DNA of 64,000 nucleotides from Gammaproteobacteria bacterium (GTDB lineage: Bacteria > Pseudomonadota > Gammaproteobacteria > SZUA-140), in assembly GCA_015491865.1 (NCBI GenBank), contig WFVD01000015.1, forward strand, positions 1 to 64,000, read 5' to 3'. Positions 52,679-63,957 of this stretch are shown here, piece by piece. Position 1 is the first letter of the stretch, and each line of letters starts with the position of its first letter. Under the pieces are notes generated by a model that was not told the DNA's origin, did not search any database, and was given only the letters and a program-made list of their open reading frames with translations. The position numbers and the translations under genes were made by a program.

Positions 52679-53302
52679 ATGATGAAAAAGCATCAAAGTA
52701 AACAGCAGTGGTTAGATGAGCATGTTAATGACGAATATGTCAAAAGGGCTCAGAAAGATGGCTTTCGTTCAAGGGCGGCCTATAAATTGCTAGAGATAAA
52801 TGAGCGTGACCATATTTTGTCACCAGGCATGAAGGTAATCGACCTGGGTGCCGCGCCAGGTGGATGGTCGCAAGTAGCCGCAAAAATTGTAAGTGAAAAG
52901 GGGCGTGTGATCGGGCTGGATCTATTGGCTATCGAACCGGTTCACGGTGTTCATTTTTTGCAGGGTGATTTTAGAGAAGATGATGTTTACGAGGCGCTTA
53001 TGAATCAGCTCAATGATCAAAAAGTAGAAGTTGTCATCTCCGATATGGCACCCAATATCAGTGGTATGGGGACGGTTGATCAACCCCGTGCAATCTATCT
53101 CGCAGAATTAGTGCAGGAATTTTCTCACCGGGTGCTGGTTAAAGGGGGTACTGTACTGGTCAAATTATTTCAGGGCAGCGGTTTTGATGAATATGTTCGC
53201 AGCATGCGGCGTGATTTTGAAAAGGTCTATATTCGAAAGCCCAAGGCTTCACGGGCGCGTTCTCGTGAAGTCTATGTGCTGGCCAAAGGATATTTAAACT
53301 AA
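52679..53302 (+). CDS. rlmE: 23S rRNA 2'-O-ribose methyltransferase RlmE (FtsJ)
   Basis: 207 residues. SAM-dependent methylation of U2552. N-terminal SRAAYKLLEINERDHILSPG, SAM-binding VIDLGAAPGGWSQVAA, catalytic residues Lys-Asp-Lys-Glu in SDMAPNISG and VKLFQGSGFDE. Length matches E. coli (209). A second ATG follows the first. It precedes ftsH as in E. coli. Confidence 0.97.
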   Translation: MMKKHQSKQQWLDEHVNDEYVKRAQKDGFRSRAAYKLLEINERDHILSPGMKVIDLGAAPGGWSQVAAKIVSEKGRVIGLDLLAIEPVHGVHFLQGDFREDDVYEALMNQLNDQKVEVVISDMAPNISGMGTVDQPRAIYLAELVQEFSHRVLVKGGTVLVKLFQGSGFDEYVRSMRRDFEKVYIRKPKASRARSREVYVLAKGYLN

Positions 53303-53394
53303 TTGCACGGATTGTATTGTTAAAATGTAGTCATACCTATTATATTAGGCGCAACTGAATGGAAAGCCTATTTCTGTGAACAGAGGACATTATT

Positions 53395-55365
53395 TTGAAC
53401 GACATGGCTAAAAATATCGTTTTGTGGGTGGTTATCGCCGTAGTGCTGATATCCGTGTTCAATAACTTTGGACCACCACAGGCTCCTGCCCGCACGATCT
53501 CATACTCCGACTTTATTGAAGAGGTCAGAAGTGGCGTGATTCGCGAGGTAGAGATCAAAGGACGCCACATCCGCGTGACGACCCAGGCCGGGGAAAAATT
53601 TATGACCTATAGTCCTGGTGATCAAGGGCTTATTGGTGAGCTGCTAAATAACCGTGTCACGATTCAAGCGCGCCCGGCAGAAGAGCAGGGTGTATTCATG
53701 CAGATCTTTATCTCATGGTTCCCAATGTTGTTACTGATTGGTGTCTGGATTTTCTTTATGCGTCAGATGCAGGGCGGTGGTGGCGGTGGTCGCGGTGCGA
53801 TGTCATTTGGCCGCAGCAAGGCGCGCATGCTGAGTGAAGACCAGGTCAAGACCACCTTTGCCGATGTGGCCGGTGTCGAAGAGGCAAAAGAAGAGGTGGG
53901 CGAGCTGGTCGACTTTCTACGTGATCCGAGCAAGTTCCAGAAGCTGGGTGGAAAGATTCCTCGCGGTGTACTGATGTGCGGCTCTCCCGGTACCGGTAAA
54001 ACCTTGCTCGCACGAGCGATCGCGGGTGAAGCCAAGGTGCCATTTTTTACCATTTCTGGTTCAGACTTTGTTGAGATGTTTGTTGGCGTGGGCGCCTCGC
54101 GAGTGCGCGATATGTTTGAACAGGCCAAGAAGCATGCACCCTGCATTATCTTTATTGATGAGATCGACGCTGTCGGTCGTCATCGTGGCGCTGGTCTCGG
54201 TGGTGGGCATGATGAGCGCGAGCAGACCCTTAACCAGTTACTGGTCGAAATGGACGGTTTTGAAGGTAATGAGGGGGTGATTGTCATTGCGGCTACAAAC
54301 CGCCCTGATGTGCTAGATCCAGCCCTGTTGCGCCCCGGCCGTTTTGACCGTCAGGTTGTTGTACCGCTACCTGATGTGAGAGGCCGCGCCCAGATCTTGC
54401 GTGTCCACATGCGTAAAGTGCCTGCGGGTGATGATGTTGATGCGAACATTATCGCCCGAGGAACGCCGGGGTTTTCCGGTGCTGACCTTGCCAACCTGGT
54501 AAATGAGGCAGCCCTGTTTGCGGCACGCGCTAGCAAACGAGTGGTCGATATGCTGGATTTTGAGAAGGCCAAAGATAAGATCATGATGGGGGCAGAACGC
54601 CGTTCCATGGTGATGAACGAAGATGAAAAGAAACTGACCGCTTATCATGAAGCAGGTCACGCGATCGTAGGGCGCCTGGTGCCCGCGCATGACCCAGTGC
54701 ATAAGGTAAGCATCATTCCACGTGGTCGCGCGCTGGGTGTGACGATGTTTCTGCCAGAAGAGGATCGCCTCAGTTATAGCAAGCAGCGCCTTGAGAGCAA
54801 TATCTCCAGCATGTTTGGTGGTCGTATTGCGGAAGAGCTGATCTTCGGTAAAGAGGCGGTCACCACTGGTGCATCAAACGATATTCAGCGCGCCACCGAG
54901 ATTGCGCGCAATATGGTGACAAAGTGGGGTTTTTCAGAAAAACTTGGCCCTCTGATGTACAGCGAAGATGAGGGTGGTGATGTCTTTCTAGGTCACTCGA
55001 TGGGGCAGAACAAAAGTGGGATTTCTGATGAGACCACACACATCATTGATAAAGAGATACGGGCATTTGCTGATCGCAACTATCAGCGATCTGAAAAGAT
55101 CTTAAAGGAGCATATGAAAGAGCTCCATATGATGGCGGAAGCGCTACTTAAATATGAGACGATCGACAGCAGTCAAATCGATGACATTATGAATGGGCGC
55201 GAACCGGGTCCGCCTAAAGGGTGGGGCCAGGACTCTGATTCAGGTGAAGGTACTGGAAGTGCTCCTGATACCGAAGCGTCCAGCGATAGTGATGATACGG
55301 CCTCTAAAGAGAAAAAAGAGGGTGCTGATGAGGGCAAGTTAGGTGGTACGGCTGAACAGCATTAA
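53395..55365 (+). CDS. ftsH: ATP-dependent zinc metalloprotease FtsH
   Basis: 656-residue membrane AAA+ protease that degrades LpxC, heat-shock sigma factor and damaged membrane proteins. The start is TTG with AGAGGA upstream; the N-terminus [20 protein letters not shown] matches E. coli FtsH. Two TM helices flank the periplasmic domain. Walker A GSPGTGKT (196-203, with Ser where Pro is usual), Walker [24 protein letters not shown], and the zinc motif HEAGH (418-422). The C-terminal tail is Ser/Asp-rich low complexity. Confidence 0.98.
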   Translation: MNDMAKNIVLWVVIAVVLISVFNNFGPPQAPARTISYSDFIEEVRSGVIREVEIKGRHIRVTTQAGEKFMTYSPGDQGLIGELLNNRVTIQARPAEEQGVFMQIFISWFPMLLLIGVWIFFMRQMQGGGGGGRGAMSFGRSKARMLSEDQVKTTFADVAGVEEAKEEVGELVDFLRDPSKFQKLGGKIPRGVLMCGSPGTGKTLLARAIAGEAKVPFFTISGSDFVEMFVGVGASRVRDMFEQAKKHAPCIIFIDEIDAVGRHRGAGLGGGHDEREQTLNQLLVEMDGFEGNEGVIVIAATNRPDVLDPALLRPGRFDRQVVVPLPDVRGRAQILRVHMRKVPAGDDVDANIIARGTPGFSGADLANLVNEAALFAARASKRVVDMLDFEKAKDKIMMGAERRSMVMNEDEKKLTAYHEAGHAIVGRLVPAHDPVHKVSIIPRGRALGVTMFLPEEDRLSYSKQRLESNISSMFGGRIAEELIFGKEAVTTGASNDIQRATEIARNMVTKWGFSEKLGPLMYSEDEGGDVFLGHSMGQNKSGISDETTHIIDKEIRAFADRNYQRSEKILKEHMKELHMMAEALLKYETIDSSQIDDIMNGREPGPPKGWGQDSDSGEGTGSAPDTEASSDSDDTASKEKKEGADEGKLGGTAEQH

Positions 55366-55390
55366 TTTAACTTGTTGAGATCATTAAATT

Positions 55391-55429
55391 CCCTGTTACT
55401 CATTAAGTCTATCCAGATGAGTAACAGGG
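55391..55429 (+). promoter_or_regulatory. 13-bp inverted repeat overlapping the folP ribosome site
   Basis: CCCTGTTACTCAT (55391-55403) is exactly inverted at 55417-55429 with a 13-nt loop. The 3' arm contains AGGG of the AGGGG Shine-Dalgarno for folP (start 55436/55439). The hairpin could block folP translation or serve as the ftsH terminator; no T-tract follows. Confidence 0.6.
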
Positions 55430-55438
55430 GTAAGTGTG

Positions 55439-56257
55439 ATGTTGAAACTTAACGAACTTACCTACCCGGCTGTGATGGGTATCCTCAATGTCACCCCCGA
55501 TTCATTTTCTGATGGGGGTGATTTTTTTTCGCCAGAAAAAGCCTTGCAACACGCCCTGGAGATGGCCGGGGAGGGTGCTGCGATTATTGATATTGGTGGT
55601 GAGTCGACACGTCCAGGCGCTGAAACGGTCTCGGTTGATGAAGAGCTTTCGCGCGTTATCCCGGTGATCGAAGCGCTGTCTGCTGAAATCGATATTCCCA
55701 TTTCAATTGATACCAGTAAGCCGGCGGTGATGCGTGCGGCGGTTGCGGCTGGCGCCTCAATGATCAACGATGTGCGCGCACTACAGGAGGCGGGGGCGCT
55801 TGAGGCGGCGGTTGATCTGCGGGTCCCAGTCTGTTTAATGCACATGCAGGGGGCACCTCAGACCATGCAGTCTGCGCCCATCTATGATGATGTGGTGCTG
55901 CAGGTGGGGGCATTTTTACAGCAGCGGGTTCAGGTCTGTGTCGATGCCGGCTTATCGCGTGAGTTAATCGTCATTGATCCCGGCTTCGGTTTTGGAAAAA
56001 CACTGCTCCATAATCAAGCGCTACTCAAGGGGTTAGATCGGCTGCTTGAGCTTGAGTTACCGATACTGGTGGGGCTCTCTCGAAAATCTATGATTGCACA
56101 TATGCTTGACCTGTCGGTTGATGAAAGACTTTATGGTAGTATATCCCTTGCATCTGTAGCGGTATGGCAGGGTGCATCAATTATCAGGGCTCATGATGTC
56201 GCAGCAACATTACAGGCGGTCAGGGTTAGCTATATGTGTCGCACAACAGGGAAATAG
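55439..56257 (+). CDS. folP: Dihydropteroate synthase
   Basis: 272 residues from ATG 55439 (a GTG three bases earlier adds one). Condenses pterin pyrophosphate with p-aminobenzoate. Motifs MGILNVTPDSFSDGGDFF, IIDIGGESTRPGA, SIDTSKPAVMRAA, MINDVRALQ and LVGLSRKSMIAHML are complete. Translation may be limited by the upstream hairpin. It is 3 bp before glmM. Confidence 0.97.
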   Translation: MLKLNELTYPAVMGILNVTPDSFSDGGDFFSPEKALQHALEMAGEGAAIIDIGGESTRPGAETVSVDEELSRVIPVIEALSAEIDIPISIDTSKPAVMRAAVAAGASMINDVRALQEAGALEAAVDLRVPVCLMHMQGAPQTMQSAPIYDDVVLQVGAFLQQRVQVCVDAGLSRELIVIDPGFGFGKTLLHNQALLKGLDRLLELELPILVGLSRKSMIAHMLDLSVDERLYGSISLASVAVWQGASIIRAHDVAATLQAVRVSYMCRTTGK

Positions 56258-56260
56258 TGG

Positions 56261-57616
56261 ATGTCTGAATCGAGGAAAAAGCGTTATTTTGGCACTGATG
56301 GGATTCGCGGCAAGGTTGGTGAGACACCAATAACACCAGAATTCATCCTGAAGCTGGGCTGGGCCATCGGTCGCGTGATGAAGCGTGATGGCAAAGATGG
56401 CATTCTGATCGGAAAAGATACCAGGATTTCAGGCTATATGTTTGAGTCCGCACTGCAGGCGGGTCTATCTGCCGCCGGTGTGAATATTCGCCTTTTAGGG
56501 CCAATGCCAACACCCGGCATCGCCTATCTGACTCGAACACTGCATGCGCAGGCAGGTATTGTCATCAGTGCTTCGCATAACCCCTTTTATGATAACGGTA
56601 TCAAGTTTTTCTCATCTGAAGGGACAAAGCTTCCAGATGAAATTGAGTTTGCGATTGAAGACGAGCTTGATAAACCGATGGAAACGGTAGAATCAAAATA
56701 CCTGGGTAAAGCAAAGCGCATTGTAGATGCGGCGGGACGCTATATCGAATTTTGTAAAAGCACGATTCCTGCTAAAATTGATCTTAGCGGAACGACGGTA
56801 GTTGTGGATTGTGCTCATGGGGCTACATACCATATTGCACCTAATGTTTTCAAGGAGTTAGGCGCTACAGTTATTCCAATTGGTAATCAGCCGAACGGCT
56901 TGAATATCAACCTTGACTGCGGTTCTACAAAGCCAAAGGCGCTTCAGGCGGCGGTGGTAGCACATCAGGCCGATATTGGGATTGCACTGGATGGTGACGG
57001 AGATCGCCTGATCATGGTTGATCATAAAGGCGAAGAGGTCGATGGTGATGAGATCCTGTTTATTATTGCAGAGTCGCGGCGTAATACAGCTTCACTACAT
57101 GGCTCGGTCGTCGGCACTGTAATGAGTAATCTCGGGCTGGAACACGCGCTGAAGGAGCGAGGCATCGGTTTTGAGCGTGCGCTAGTGGGTGATCGCTATG
57201 TGATGGAGCTGCTGAAACAGCAAGGGTGGATGATAGGCGGTGAATCCTCTGGTCATATCCTCTGCCTTGATCGAACCTCAACAGGTGATGGTATTGTCTC
57301 TGCGCTTCAGGTGATCTCTGCGATGTTTGAGACGGGCAATACACTCCATGAGCTTAAATCCGGGATGAAAAAATATCCGCAACATCTTATTAATGTGCCG
57401 GCCGACAAGTTCTTTGACCTGAAAGAGAATAAGGTGGTTAGCCAGGCGGTCTCTGATGTTGAAACAGAACTGATGGATAGCGGTCGAGTCCTGTTACGCC
57501 CGTCGGGCACTGAGCCGGTTGTTCGGGTGATGGTAGAAGGCGTCGAGGCTGTGCAGGTCACAAGGCTTGCAAAACAGTTGGCCGAGGTGATTGTAGATGC
57601 CCAAAAGAGTCATTAA
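56261..57616 (+). CDS. glmM: Phosphoglucosamine mutase
   Basis: 451 residues. Converts glucosamine-6-phosphate to the 1-phosphate for cell-wall and lipopolysaccharide precursors. Active-site Ser105 in [18 protein letters not shown], metal loop [13 protein letters not shown], sugar loop [10 protein letters not shown] and phosphate loop [14 protein letters not shown] are all present. Follows folP closely, the conserved order. Confidence 0.98.
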   Translation: MSESRKKRYFGTDGIRGKVGETPITPEFILKLGWAIGRVMKRDGKDGILIGKDTRISGYMFESALQAGLSAAGVNIRLLGPMPTPGIAYLTRTLHAQAGIVISASHNPFYDNGIKFFSSEGTKLPDEIEFAIEDELDKPMETVESKYLGKAKRIVDAAGRYIEFCKSTIPAKIDLSGTTVVVDCAHGATYHIAPNVFKELGATVIPIGNQPNGLNINLDCGSTKPKALQAAVVAHQADIGIALDGDGDRLIMVDHKGEEVDGDEILFIIAESRRNTASLHGSVVGTVMSNLGLEHALKERGIGFERALVGDRYVMELLKQQGWMIGGESSGHILCLDRTSTGDGIVSALQVISAMFETGNTLHELKSGMKKYPQHLINVPADKFFDLKENKVVSQAVSDVETELMDSGRVLLRPSGTEPVVRVMVEGVEAVQVTRLAKQLAEVIVDAQKSH

Positions 57617-57806
57617 AACAAATAGATGCAGGTTACTGTAAATGTTGATAGTTGCTTATTATCGCCTGTAGATTTAATTTTATGAGAACGCTCCTAACGC
57701 TACTTTCTGGTTGTTTTTCCAAAGTTTACGTTGATTTATCCCGCGTCTACCGGTAATCTTTTGCGCTTCGTTTTGATGTGGCAAATTTATGAAAGGGAAC
57801 AATAAT

Positions 57807-58565
57807 ATGCGTCGTCCGCTCGTTGCAGGAAACTGGAAAATGAACGGTACTCGAAAAAGCGTCATCGAGCTGGTTAACGGAATAAAAGATGGGCTTGGTC
57901 ACCACGCCGCTGTCGAGGTGCTGGTTTGCCCACCAGCGCTGTTTATTGACTCGGTGGCTGCTCAGCTCGAAGGGTGTGAGGTCAAGCTCGGTGCACAGAA
58001 CGTCTGCCAGTCAACCGCACCAGGCGCCTTTACCGGTGAGCTTTCAGCTTCGATGTTGCAGGAATTTGGCTGCTGTTATGTCATTGTGGGCCACTCAGAG
58101 CGTCGCCACATCTATGGTGAGAGCGATAAACTGATAGCAGAAAGGCTGGCTGCAGCAGTTGCTGGTGAGATAACCCCCATACTCTGCATCGGTGAATTAC
58201 TGGAAGCGCGTGAAAACGGCACCACTGAGCAGGCCATTGCACAACAGCTGGATGCCGTTTTGAGGCTTGAAAACGGTGTTGAATTGCTACGTCAGAGTGT
58301 ACTCGCATATGAGCCAGTCTGGGCGATCGGAACCGGTAAAACAGCCTCTCCAGCGGAGGTGCAGAAGGTGCATACATTTATTCGAGCGCATCTGGCAAAA
58401 CATGATGAAGTGCTCGCGAATGGCGTTCGTATCCTTTATGGTGGCAGTGTCAATGCAACGAATGCGGCGGACCTGTTCAGCATGCCGGACATTGATGGGG
58501 GGCTAATTGGTGGCGCAGCTCTGAAAATCAATGATTTCGTGGCTATCTGTAAAGCCGCAGGATAA
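57807..58565 (+). CDS. tpiA: Triosephosphate isomerase
   Basis: 252 residues from ATG 57807 (MRRPLVAGNWKMNGT), chosen because it aligns with other TpiA starts and AAGGGA lies upstream; ATG 57789 adds six residues. Catalytic Lys in GNWKMNG, His in GHSERR, and Glu in AYEPVWAIGTGKTAS are present, with loop GGSVNATN. A terminator hairpin follows. Confidence 0.97.
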   Translation: MRRPLVAGNWKMNGTRKSVIELVNGIKDGLGHHAAVEVLVCPPALFIDSVAAQLEGCEVKLGAQNVCQSTAPGAFTGELSASMLQEFGCCYVIVGHSERRHIYGESDKLIAERLAAAVAGEITPILCIGELLEARENGTTEQAIAQQLDAVLRLENGVELLRQSVLAYEPVWAIGTGKTASPAEVQKVHTFIRAHLAKHDEVLANGVRILYGGSVNATNAADLFSMPDIDGGLIGGAALKINDFVAICKAAG

Positions 58566-58580
58566 ATTTTTTATTTTTAA

Positions 58581-58612
58581 GACTAGGCCAACGGCTTAGT
58601 CAGAATTTTTTG
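58581..58612 (+). terminator. Intrinsic terminator after tpiA
   Basis: GACTAGGCC-AAC-GGCTTAGTC (58581-58601) forms a 9-bp stem with one G-T pair, followed by AGAATTTTTTG. It lies between tpiA and secG and probably sets the secG level by partial termination. Confidence 0.7.
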
Positions 58613-58626
58613 TTAAGGCAGATGTA

Positions 58627-59022
58627 ATGCAAACAGCTTTATTAGCAGCTCACGTCATCATCACAATCGCGTTGATCGGTTTGATTTTGATCCAGCGAGG
58701 GAAAGGGGCCGACGTTGGTGCCGCGTTTGGTAGTGGCGCTTCACAAACGGTTTTTGGTAGCCAGGGCTCGGCTTCATTTCTGACCAGGACAACGGCCGTA
58801 CTGGCCACACTCTTTTTTCTGACGAGTCTGACGTTGGCCTATTTCTCAACACAGAGTACAGATGAGAGCAGTGTCACTGACCTGATAGCGCCATCCTCTG
58901 TGATAGAGATGCCGCTACCCGAGACAGATTTACCAACTGATGTTCCGCTGATACCATCGCATGAGTCAGCGCCGGCAAGTGATGAGCCGCCTGCAGTCGA
59001 TGTTGCTCCAGCAACGCAGTAG
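58627..59022 (+). CDS. secG: Preprotein translocase subunit SecG
   Basis: 131 residues. Two TM helices around the family motif IQRGKGADVGAAFGSGASQT then VFGSQGSASFLTRTTA, followed by an acidic, Pro-rich C-terminal tail longer than the E. coli one. Peripheral subunit of the SecYEG channel. It is followed by tRNA-Leu, as in E. coli. Confidence 0.96.
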   Translation: MQTALLAAHVIITIALIGLILIQRGKGADVGAAFGSGASQTVFGSQGSASFLTRTTAVLATLFFLTSLTLAYFSTQSTDESSVTDLIAPSSVIEMPLPETDLPTDVPLIPSHESAPASDEPPAVDVAPATQ

Positions 59023-59060
59023 CAAACAGCCGTCGCGTATCAGGGGGAAAGATTTAAATA

Positions 59061-59145
59061 GCCGATGTGGTGGAATTGGTAGACACGCCGTCTTGAGGGG
59101 GCGGTGGCGCAAGCTGTGCCGGTTCGACTCCGGCCATCGGCACCA
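59061..59145 (+). tRNA. tRNA-Leu(GAG)
   Basis: 85-nt class II tRNA: acceptor GCCGATG...CATCGGC with encoded CCA, anticodon stem-loop CCGTC-TTGAGGG-GGCGG (anticodon GAG), variable arm GGCGCAAGCTGTGCC region and T-loop GGTTCGACTCC. Corresponds to E. coli leuU beside secG. Confidence 0.97.
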
Positions 59146-59237
59146 AATTAATATCAAGTATCTATAAAAACAAAATCCTTATAAAAATCATGATTATAAA
59201 AACTAAAGGGATGAGTAAGAACATAGCGTAAGACTGC

Positions 59238-59267
59238 TTGACAGACTCTTGTTCACTAGCCTAGACT
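59238..59267 (+). promoter_or_regulatory. Sigma-70 promoter of the nuo operon
   Basis: TTGACA (59238-59243) and TAGACT (59262-59267) with 18 bp between, about 140 bp before nuoA. The remaining leader to 59407 has no ORF. Confidence 0.6.
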
Positions 59268-59407
59268 CGATTCTCTAGGTTCGCGTTATGGGGACGCGAT
59301 GGCCAGCAGGCCAGCCAGTAGAACAACTAAGCGATTACATAAAACGATAACAATTAACTGACCACCATAGAGTGATCGGTTTCATACGACGCGGGTGACG
59401 ACTACAC

Positions 59408-59764
59408 ATGTTAGAGAATTACCTTCCTATACTTGTGTTCCTGATTATGGGAGCGCTCTTTGGGCTAGCACCGATGATGGCCGGCTTTTTGATGGCCCCC
59501 AATCGCCCTGATAGCGAAAAGCTGTCGCCGTACGAATGCGGCTTTGAGGCGTTCGAAGACTCCCGTATGAAATTCGATGTTCGTTACTATCTCGTTGCGA
59601 TCCTCTTTATTATCTTTGATCTGGAAATCGCCTTCCTTTTTCCGTGGGCCATAGTGCTTGACGAAGTGGGGATGTACGGCTTTCTAGCAATGGTTATCTT
59701 TTTAACAGTACTCGTTGTTGGCTTCATCTATGAGTGGAAAAAAGGGGCGTTGGAGTGGGAATAG
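59408..59764 (+). CDS. nuoA: NADH-quinone oxidoreductase subunit A
   Basis: 118-residue membrane subunit of respiratory complex I. Three TM helices; the conserved [20 protein letters not shown] (with YECG loop Cys) and [10 protein letters not shown] are present. First gene of the nuo operon; its end overlaps nuoB by 10 bp. Confidence 0.97.
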   Translation: MLENYLPILVFLIMGALFGLAPMMAGFLMAPNRPDSEKLSPYECGFEAFEDSRMKFDVRYYLVAILFIIFDLEIAFLFPWAIVLDEVGMYGFLAMVIFLTVLVVGFIYEWKKGALEWE

Positions 59765-60231
59765 AAGGCATCCTGGAAGAAGGTGTAGTCACCACTTCTG
59801 CTGATACATTGATTAACTGGGCGCGCACCGGCGCCCTGTGGCCAATGACATTTGGGCTGGCCTGTTGTGCGGTCGAGATGATGCATGCAGGCGCTTCGCG
59901 CTATGATCTCGATCGTTTCGGGGTCGTCTTTCGTCCCAGCCCGCGCCAGTCTGACGTGATGGTTGTAGCCGGCACCCTGGTTAACAAGATGGCACCGGCA
60001 CTGCGCAAGGTCTACGACCAGATGGCAGAGCCACGCTGGGTGATCTCAATGGGATCATGTGCCAATGGTGGTGGTTACTACCATTACTCCTATTCGGTTG
60101 TTCGCGGATGTGACCGTATCGTCCCCGTTGATATCTATGTGCCAGGCTGTCCACCGACCGCTGAGGCGTTACTATATGGCGTGATCCAGCTACAGAATAA
60201 GATCAAACGCACCAACACAATCGCACGTTAA
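59755..60231 (+). CDS. nuoB: NADH-quinone oxidoreductase subunit B
   Basis: 158 residues from GTG 59755 ([20 protein letters not shown]), chosen by homology to NuoB starts; an ATG 21 bp earlier lies inside nuoA. It binds cluster N2 through Cys-Cys in [10 protein letters not shown] (37-38), SMGSCANGG and [11 protein letters not shown]. Complex I hydrophilic arm. Confidence 0.97.
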   Translation: MGIEGILEEGVVTTSADTLINWARTGALWPMTFGLACCAVEMMHAGASRYDLDRFGVVFRPSPRQSDVMVVAGTLVNKMAPALRKVYDQMAEPRWVISMGSCANGGGYYHYSYSVVRGCDRIVPVDIYVPGCPPTAEALLYGVIQLQNKIKRTNTIAR

Positions 60232-60243
60232 GAGACTAGATTT

Positions 60244-60855
60244 ATGCCTGACAAGATTCAGACATTAGCGACGCACGTCCAGACAAGATTTGAAGGGGTC
60301 CTGACCAGCACGGTTATTAACCTCAACGAACTGACTATTGAGGTTGCCAGCACCGGCCTGCATCAGGTTTGCCAGACATTACGTGATGATGCTGAATTTT
60401 CATTTGATATGTTGATCGACATCTGTGGTGTCGATTACCTGGAATATGGTGAAGGGAGCTGGGAGGGGGCTCGTTTCGCTGTGGTCTATCATCTCTTGTC
60501 CATCAAGCATAATCACCGGATTCGTCTGCGCACCTTTCTGGATGACGACGCACCGCGTGTCAGCTCAGTAAGGGATATCTGGATTGCGGCTGACTGGTTT
60601 GAGCGCGAGGCGTTTGATCTCTACGGCATCCTGTTCGAAGGGCATCCAGATTTACGCCGCATTCTGACCGATTACGGTTTTATTGGTCACCCATTTAGAA
60701 AAGACTTTCCGTTGAGTGGCAACGTTGAGATGCGTTACGACCCTGAGAAAAAACGTGTCATTTACGAACCCGTCGAACTTGAAGCGCGCACGCTGGTACC
60801 TCGAGTGATTCGTGATGATAATCGTTATATCGTCGAACAGGGTGGTAAGGATTAA
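60244..60855 (+). CDS. nuoC: NADH-quinone oxidoreductase subunit C
   Basis: 203 residues; hallmark [20 protein letters not shown] then [20 protein letters not shown]. It is a separate gene here, not fused to nuoD as in E. coli. 2 bp spacing to nuoD. Confidence 0.97.
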   Translation: MPDKIQTLATHVQTRFEGVLTSTVINLNELTIEVASTGLHQVCQTLRDDAEFSFDMLIDICGVDYLEYGEGSWEGARFAVVYHLLSIKHNHRIRLRTFLDDDAPRVSSVRDIWIAADWFEREAFDLYGILFEGHPDLRRILTDYGFIGHPFRKDFPLSGNVEMRYDPEKKRVIYEPVELEARTLVPRVIRDDNRYIVEQGGKD

Positions 60856-60857
60856 TC

Positions 60858-62111
60858 ATGGCTGAAATTCGTAACTACACACTTAATTTTGGTCCTCAGC
60901 ACCCCTCTGCACACGGTGTACTGCGCCTTGTTTTAGATATGGATGGAGAGGTGATTGATCGCGCCGATCCCCATATCGGACTACTGCATCGCGGTACTGA
61001 GAAGCTGATGGAGACCAAACCTTATATTCAGAGCCTGGGTTATATGGATCGTCTCGACTATGTTTCGATTCTCTGTAATGAACACGCCTATGTGCTGACT
61101 ATCGAAAAGATGCTGGGGCTTGAAGTGCCGTTACGTGCGCAGTATATACGGGTCATGTTTGCCGAGATGACGCGTGTGCTAAACCACCTGCTATGGGTTG
61201 GAGCGCATGCGCTGGATATTGGTGCGATGACCATCTTTCTTTACGCCTTCCGCGAACGTGAAGACCTGCTCGACTGCTACGAAGCAGTGGCCGGTGCACG
61301 TATGCATGCGGCCTACTTTAGGCCAGGCGGGGTCTACCGGGACCTGCCAGAGGTGATGCCTCAGTACGAAACCTCTAAATGGCACAATGAAAAAGAAGTG
61401 GCGAAAATGAACGAGAATCGCCAGGGTTCATTACTGGACTTCATCGAAGACTTTACCAACCGCTTCCCAGTTCACCTGGATGAATATGAGACCCTGCTGA
61501 CCGAAAACCGTATCTGGAAGCAGCGCACGGTGGGCATTGGTGTGGTTGATCCAGATCGCGCAAAAGCACTCGGTTTCACGGGTGCAATGCTGCGTGGTTC
61601 TGGCGTTGAATGGGATCTGCGTAAAAAGCAGCCATACGATGTTTACGACCAGCTCGATTTTGATATTCCTGTTGGGGTGACGGGCGATAGCTATGATCGC
61701 TACCTGGTGCGAATGGAGGAGATGCGTCAGTCAAACCGTATTATCAAACAGTGTATCGAATGGTTGCGCAGCAACCCAGGCCCGGTGATGGTCGATAACC
61801 ATAAGGTAACACCGCCGAAGCGTACAGAGATGAAGGGTGACATGGAATCATTAATCCATCACTTTAAACTGTTTACTGAAGGTTTTTGTATTCCAGAAAG
61901 TGAGGCCTATGTTGCCGTTGAGCATCCGAAAGGGGAGCTGGGGGTCTATATGGTCTCTGATGGCGCAAACAAGCCTTACCGCGTGAAGATTCGCGCACCT
62001 GGTTTTGTACATATGGCAGGGCTGGATGAGATGGTACGAGGCCACATGCTGGCCGATGTCGTTACGATACTGGGCACCCTGGATATCGTGTTTGGAGAGG
62101 TTGACCGCTAA
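60858..62111 (+). CDS. nuoD: NADH-quinone oxidoreductase subunit D
   Basis: 417 residues lining the quinone site. [34 protein letters not shown] and the C-terminal [20 protein letters not shown] then IVFGEVDR are complete. Its TAA shares a base with the nuoE ATG. Confidence 0.98.
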   Translation: MAEIRNYTLNFGPQHPSAHGVLRLVLDMDGEVIDRADPHIGLLHRGTEKLMETKPYIQSLGYMDRLDYVSILCNEHAYVLTIEKMLGLEVPLRAQYIRVMFAEMTRVLNHLLWVGAHALDIGAMTIFLYAFREREDLLDCYEAVAGARMHAAYFRPGGVYRDLPEVMPQYETSKWHNEKEVAKMNENRQGSLLDFIEDFTNRFPVHLDEYETLLTENRIWKQRTVGIGVVDPDRAKALGFTGAMLRGSGVEWDLRKKQPYDVYDQLDFDIPVGVTGDSYDRYLVRMEEMRQSNRIIKQCIEWLRSNPGPVMVDNHKVTPPKRTEMKGDMESLIHHFKLFTEGFCIPESEAYVAVEHPKGELGVYMVSDGANKPYRVKIRAPGFVHMAGLDEMVRGHMLADVVTILGTLDIVFGEVDR

Positions 62112-62617
62112 TGTCACAGACTGAGAACAAGGGTTTACTCATTTCGTCTGAAGCGTATGAGAAGATCGATAGATGGATCGCAAGATATCCGGCGGATAAG
62201 CGTCAGTCTGCGCTGATCCCTGCGCTGAGTATTGTTCAGGAGATGTGTGGCAACGGCAGCCTGTCAACAGCGCTAATGGATGAGATGGCGGCCTATATTG
62301 GTATTCCAGAGATTGCTGTCTATGAAGTAGCAAGCTTTTACAGCATGTATGAGCTTGAGCCGGTGGGACGAAACATGGTGGCGGTCTGTACCAATATCTC
62401 CTGCATGTTGTGTGGCGGTGAAGAGATCGTGCAGCATATAGAAGATAAATATGGCGTTAAAATTGGTGGCACCACCGCAGATGGGAAATTCACCCTGAAG
62501 CAGGAAGAGGAGTGCCTCGCCGCCTGTGCTGGCGCACCGATGATGACGGTGAATGGTCACTATCACGAGAAACTGACACTTGAAAAAGTGGATAGCATTA
62601 TTGAGGGGCTGAAATGA
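62111..62617 (+). CDS. nuoE: NADH-quinone oxidoreductase subunit E
   Basis: 168 residues; thioredoxin-like [2Fe-2S] subunit of the NADH module. Cluster ligands lie in [14 protein letters not shown] and [20 protein letters not shown]. Start and stop overlap the neighbours (TAATG and ATGA). Confidence 0.97.
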   Translation: MSQTENKGLLISSEAYEKIDRWIARYPADKRQSALIPALSIVQEMCGNGSLSTALMDEMAAYIGIPEIAVYEVASFYSMYELEPVGRNMVAVCTNISCMLCGGEEIVQHIEDKYGVKIGGTTADGKFTLKQEEECLAACAGAPMMTVNGHYHEKLTLEKVDSIIEGLK

Positions 62618-63957
62618 GCCTTCTAAGTAAATTAACAGAAACACAGGTCTGCTTTGATACGCTTCAGTTTGATGAGCCGTGGACACTTGAAAACTATCTG
62701 AAAGTGGGTGGTTATCAGGCGTGGAAAAAGATTTTAAAAGAGAAGACCTCACCAGAAGAGATCATCGACAATCTGAAAAAATCTGCACTGCGCGGCCGTG
62801 GCGGAGCCGGATTCCCAACCGGACTCAAGTGGAGCTTTATGCCACGTACCGCACCGGGTCAGAAATATATCGTCTGCAACTCCGATGAGAGTGAGCCGGG
62901 CACCTGTAAAGATCGTGATATTCTCCGCTTTAACCCGCACGCATTGATCGAAGGGATGATGATCGCCGGTTATGCGATCGGTGCAACCAAAGGCTATAAC
63001 TACATGCGCGGTGAATTTCATCATGAGCCGTTTGAGCGCTTTGAGCATGCGCTGGAAGAGGCGCGTCAGGCCGGTTTTCTGGGCAAAAATATTCTTGAAT
63101 CAGGCGTCGATTTTGAGCTACATGGCCACCTGGGTGCCGGTGCCTATATCTGTGGTGAAGAGACCGCGCTGCTTGAGTCGCTGGAAGGCAAAAAAGGTCA
63201 GCCACGATTTAAGCCGCCATTCCCAGCAAACTTTGGACTATATGGCCGCCCAACCACCATTAACAATACTGAAACACTGGCATCAGTTCCGGCCATTATG
63301 CGAAATGGTGGCGACTGGTTTCTGAATCTGGGTAAACCTAATAACGGCGGTGTAAAGCTCTTTTCTGTTTCTGGCCACGTTAACAACCCGGGTAATTTTG
63401 AAATTCCAATGGGCACTCCGTTTAAGGATCTACTAGCGTTAGCAGGTGGTGTGCGTGATGGCCATAAACTTAAGGCGGTAATTCCCGGCGGTTCATCCAT
63501 GCCGGTGATGCCAGCAGATGTGATCATGGACTGCACGATGGATTACGATTCGCTTTCAAAGGCGGGCAGTGGGCTGGGTTCTGGAGCAGTGATCGTGATG
63601 GACGACTCCACCTGCATGGTAAAAGCGCTGTTGCGAATTTCACGTTTCTATTATGCGGAATCGTGCGGGCAATGTACTCCATGCCGTGAAGGAACGGGGT
63701 GGCTCTGGCGTATCATTCAACGCATTGAAAATGGAGAAGGGCATCCGGAAGATCTCGACCGCCTGGTGCAGACAGCAAACCGCATTGAAGGTCGTACCAT
63801 CTGTGCTTTTGGTGATGCCGCTGCATGGCCGGTGACGAGCTTTATTGAACGTTACCGCGAAGAATTTGAATACCATATTGAACATAAACGCTGCATGGTA
63901 GGTGCAGGATCAAAGCCAGCTTCCAGGCCTGGTGGTAAGTCGGAGGTGGCTGCATGA
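62614..63957 (+). CDS. nuoF: NADH-quinone oxidoreductase subunit F
   Basis: 447 residues; NADH/FMN-binding subunit. FMN/NADH motif [36 protein letters not shown] and the [4Fe-4S] site [14 protein letters not shown] with a later Cys in [14 protein letters not shown] are present. TGA overlaps nuoG ATG. Confidence 0.98.
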   Translation: MSLLSKLTETQVCFDTLQFDEPWTLENYLKVGGYQAWKKILKEKTSPEEIIDNLKKSALRGRGGAGFPTGLKWSFMPRTAPGQKYIVCNSDESEPGTCKDRDILRFNPHALIEGMMIAGYAIGATKGYNYMRGEFHHEPFERFEHALEEARQAGFLGKNILESGVDFELHGHLGAGAYICGEETALLESLEGKKGQPRFKPPFPANFGLYGRPTTINNTETLASVPAIMRNGGDWFLNLGKPNNGGVKLFSVSGHVNNPGNFEIPMGTPFKDLLALAGGVRDGHKLKAVIPGGSSMPVMPADVIMDCTMDYDSLSKAGSGLGSGAVIVMDDSTCMVKALLRISRFYYAESCGQCTPCREGTGWLWRIIQRIENGEGHPEDLDRLVQTANRIEGRTICAFGDAAAWPVTSFIERYREEFEYHIEHKRCMVGAGSKPASRPGGKSEVAA

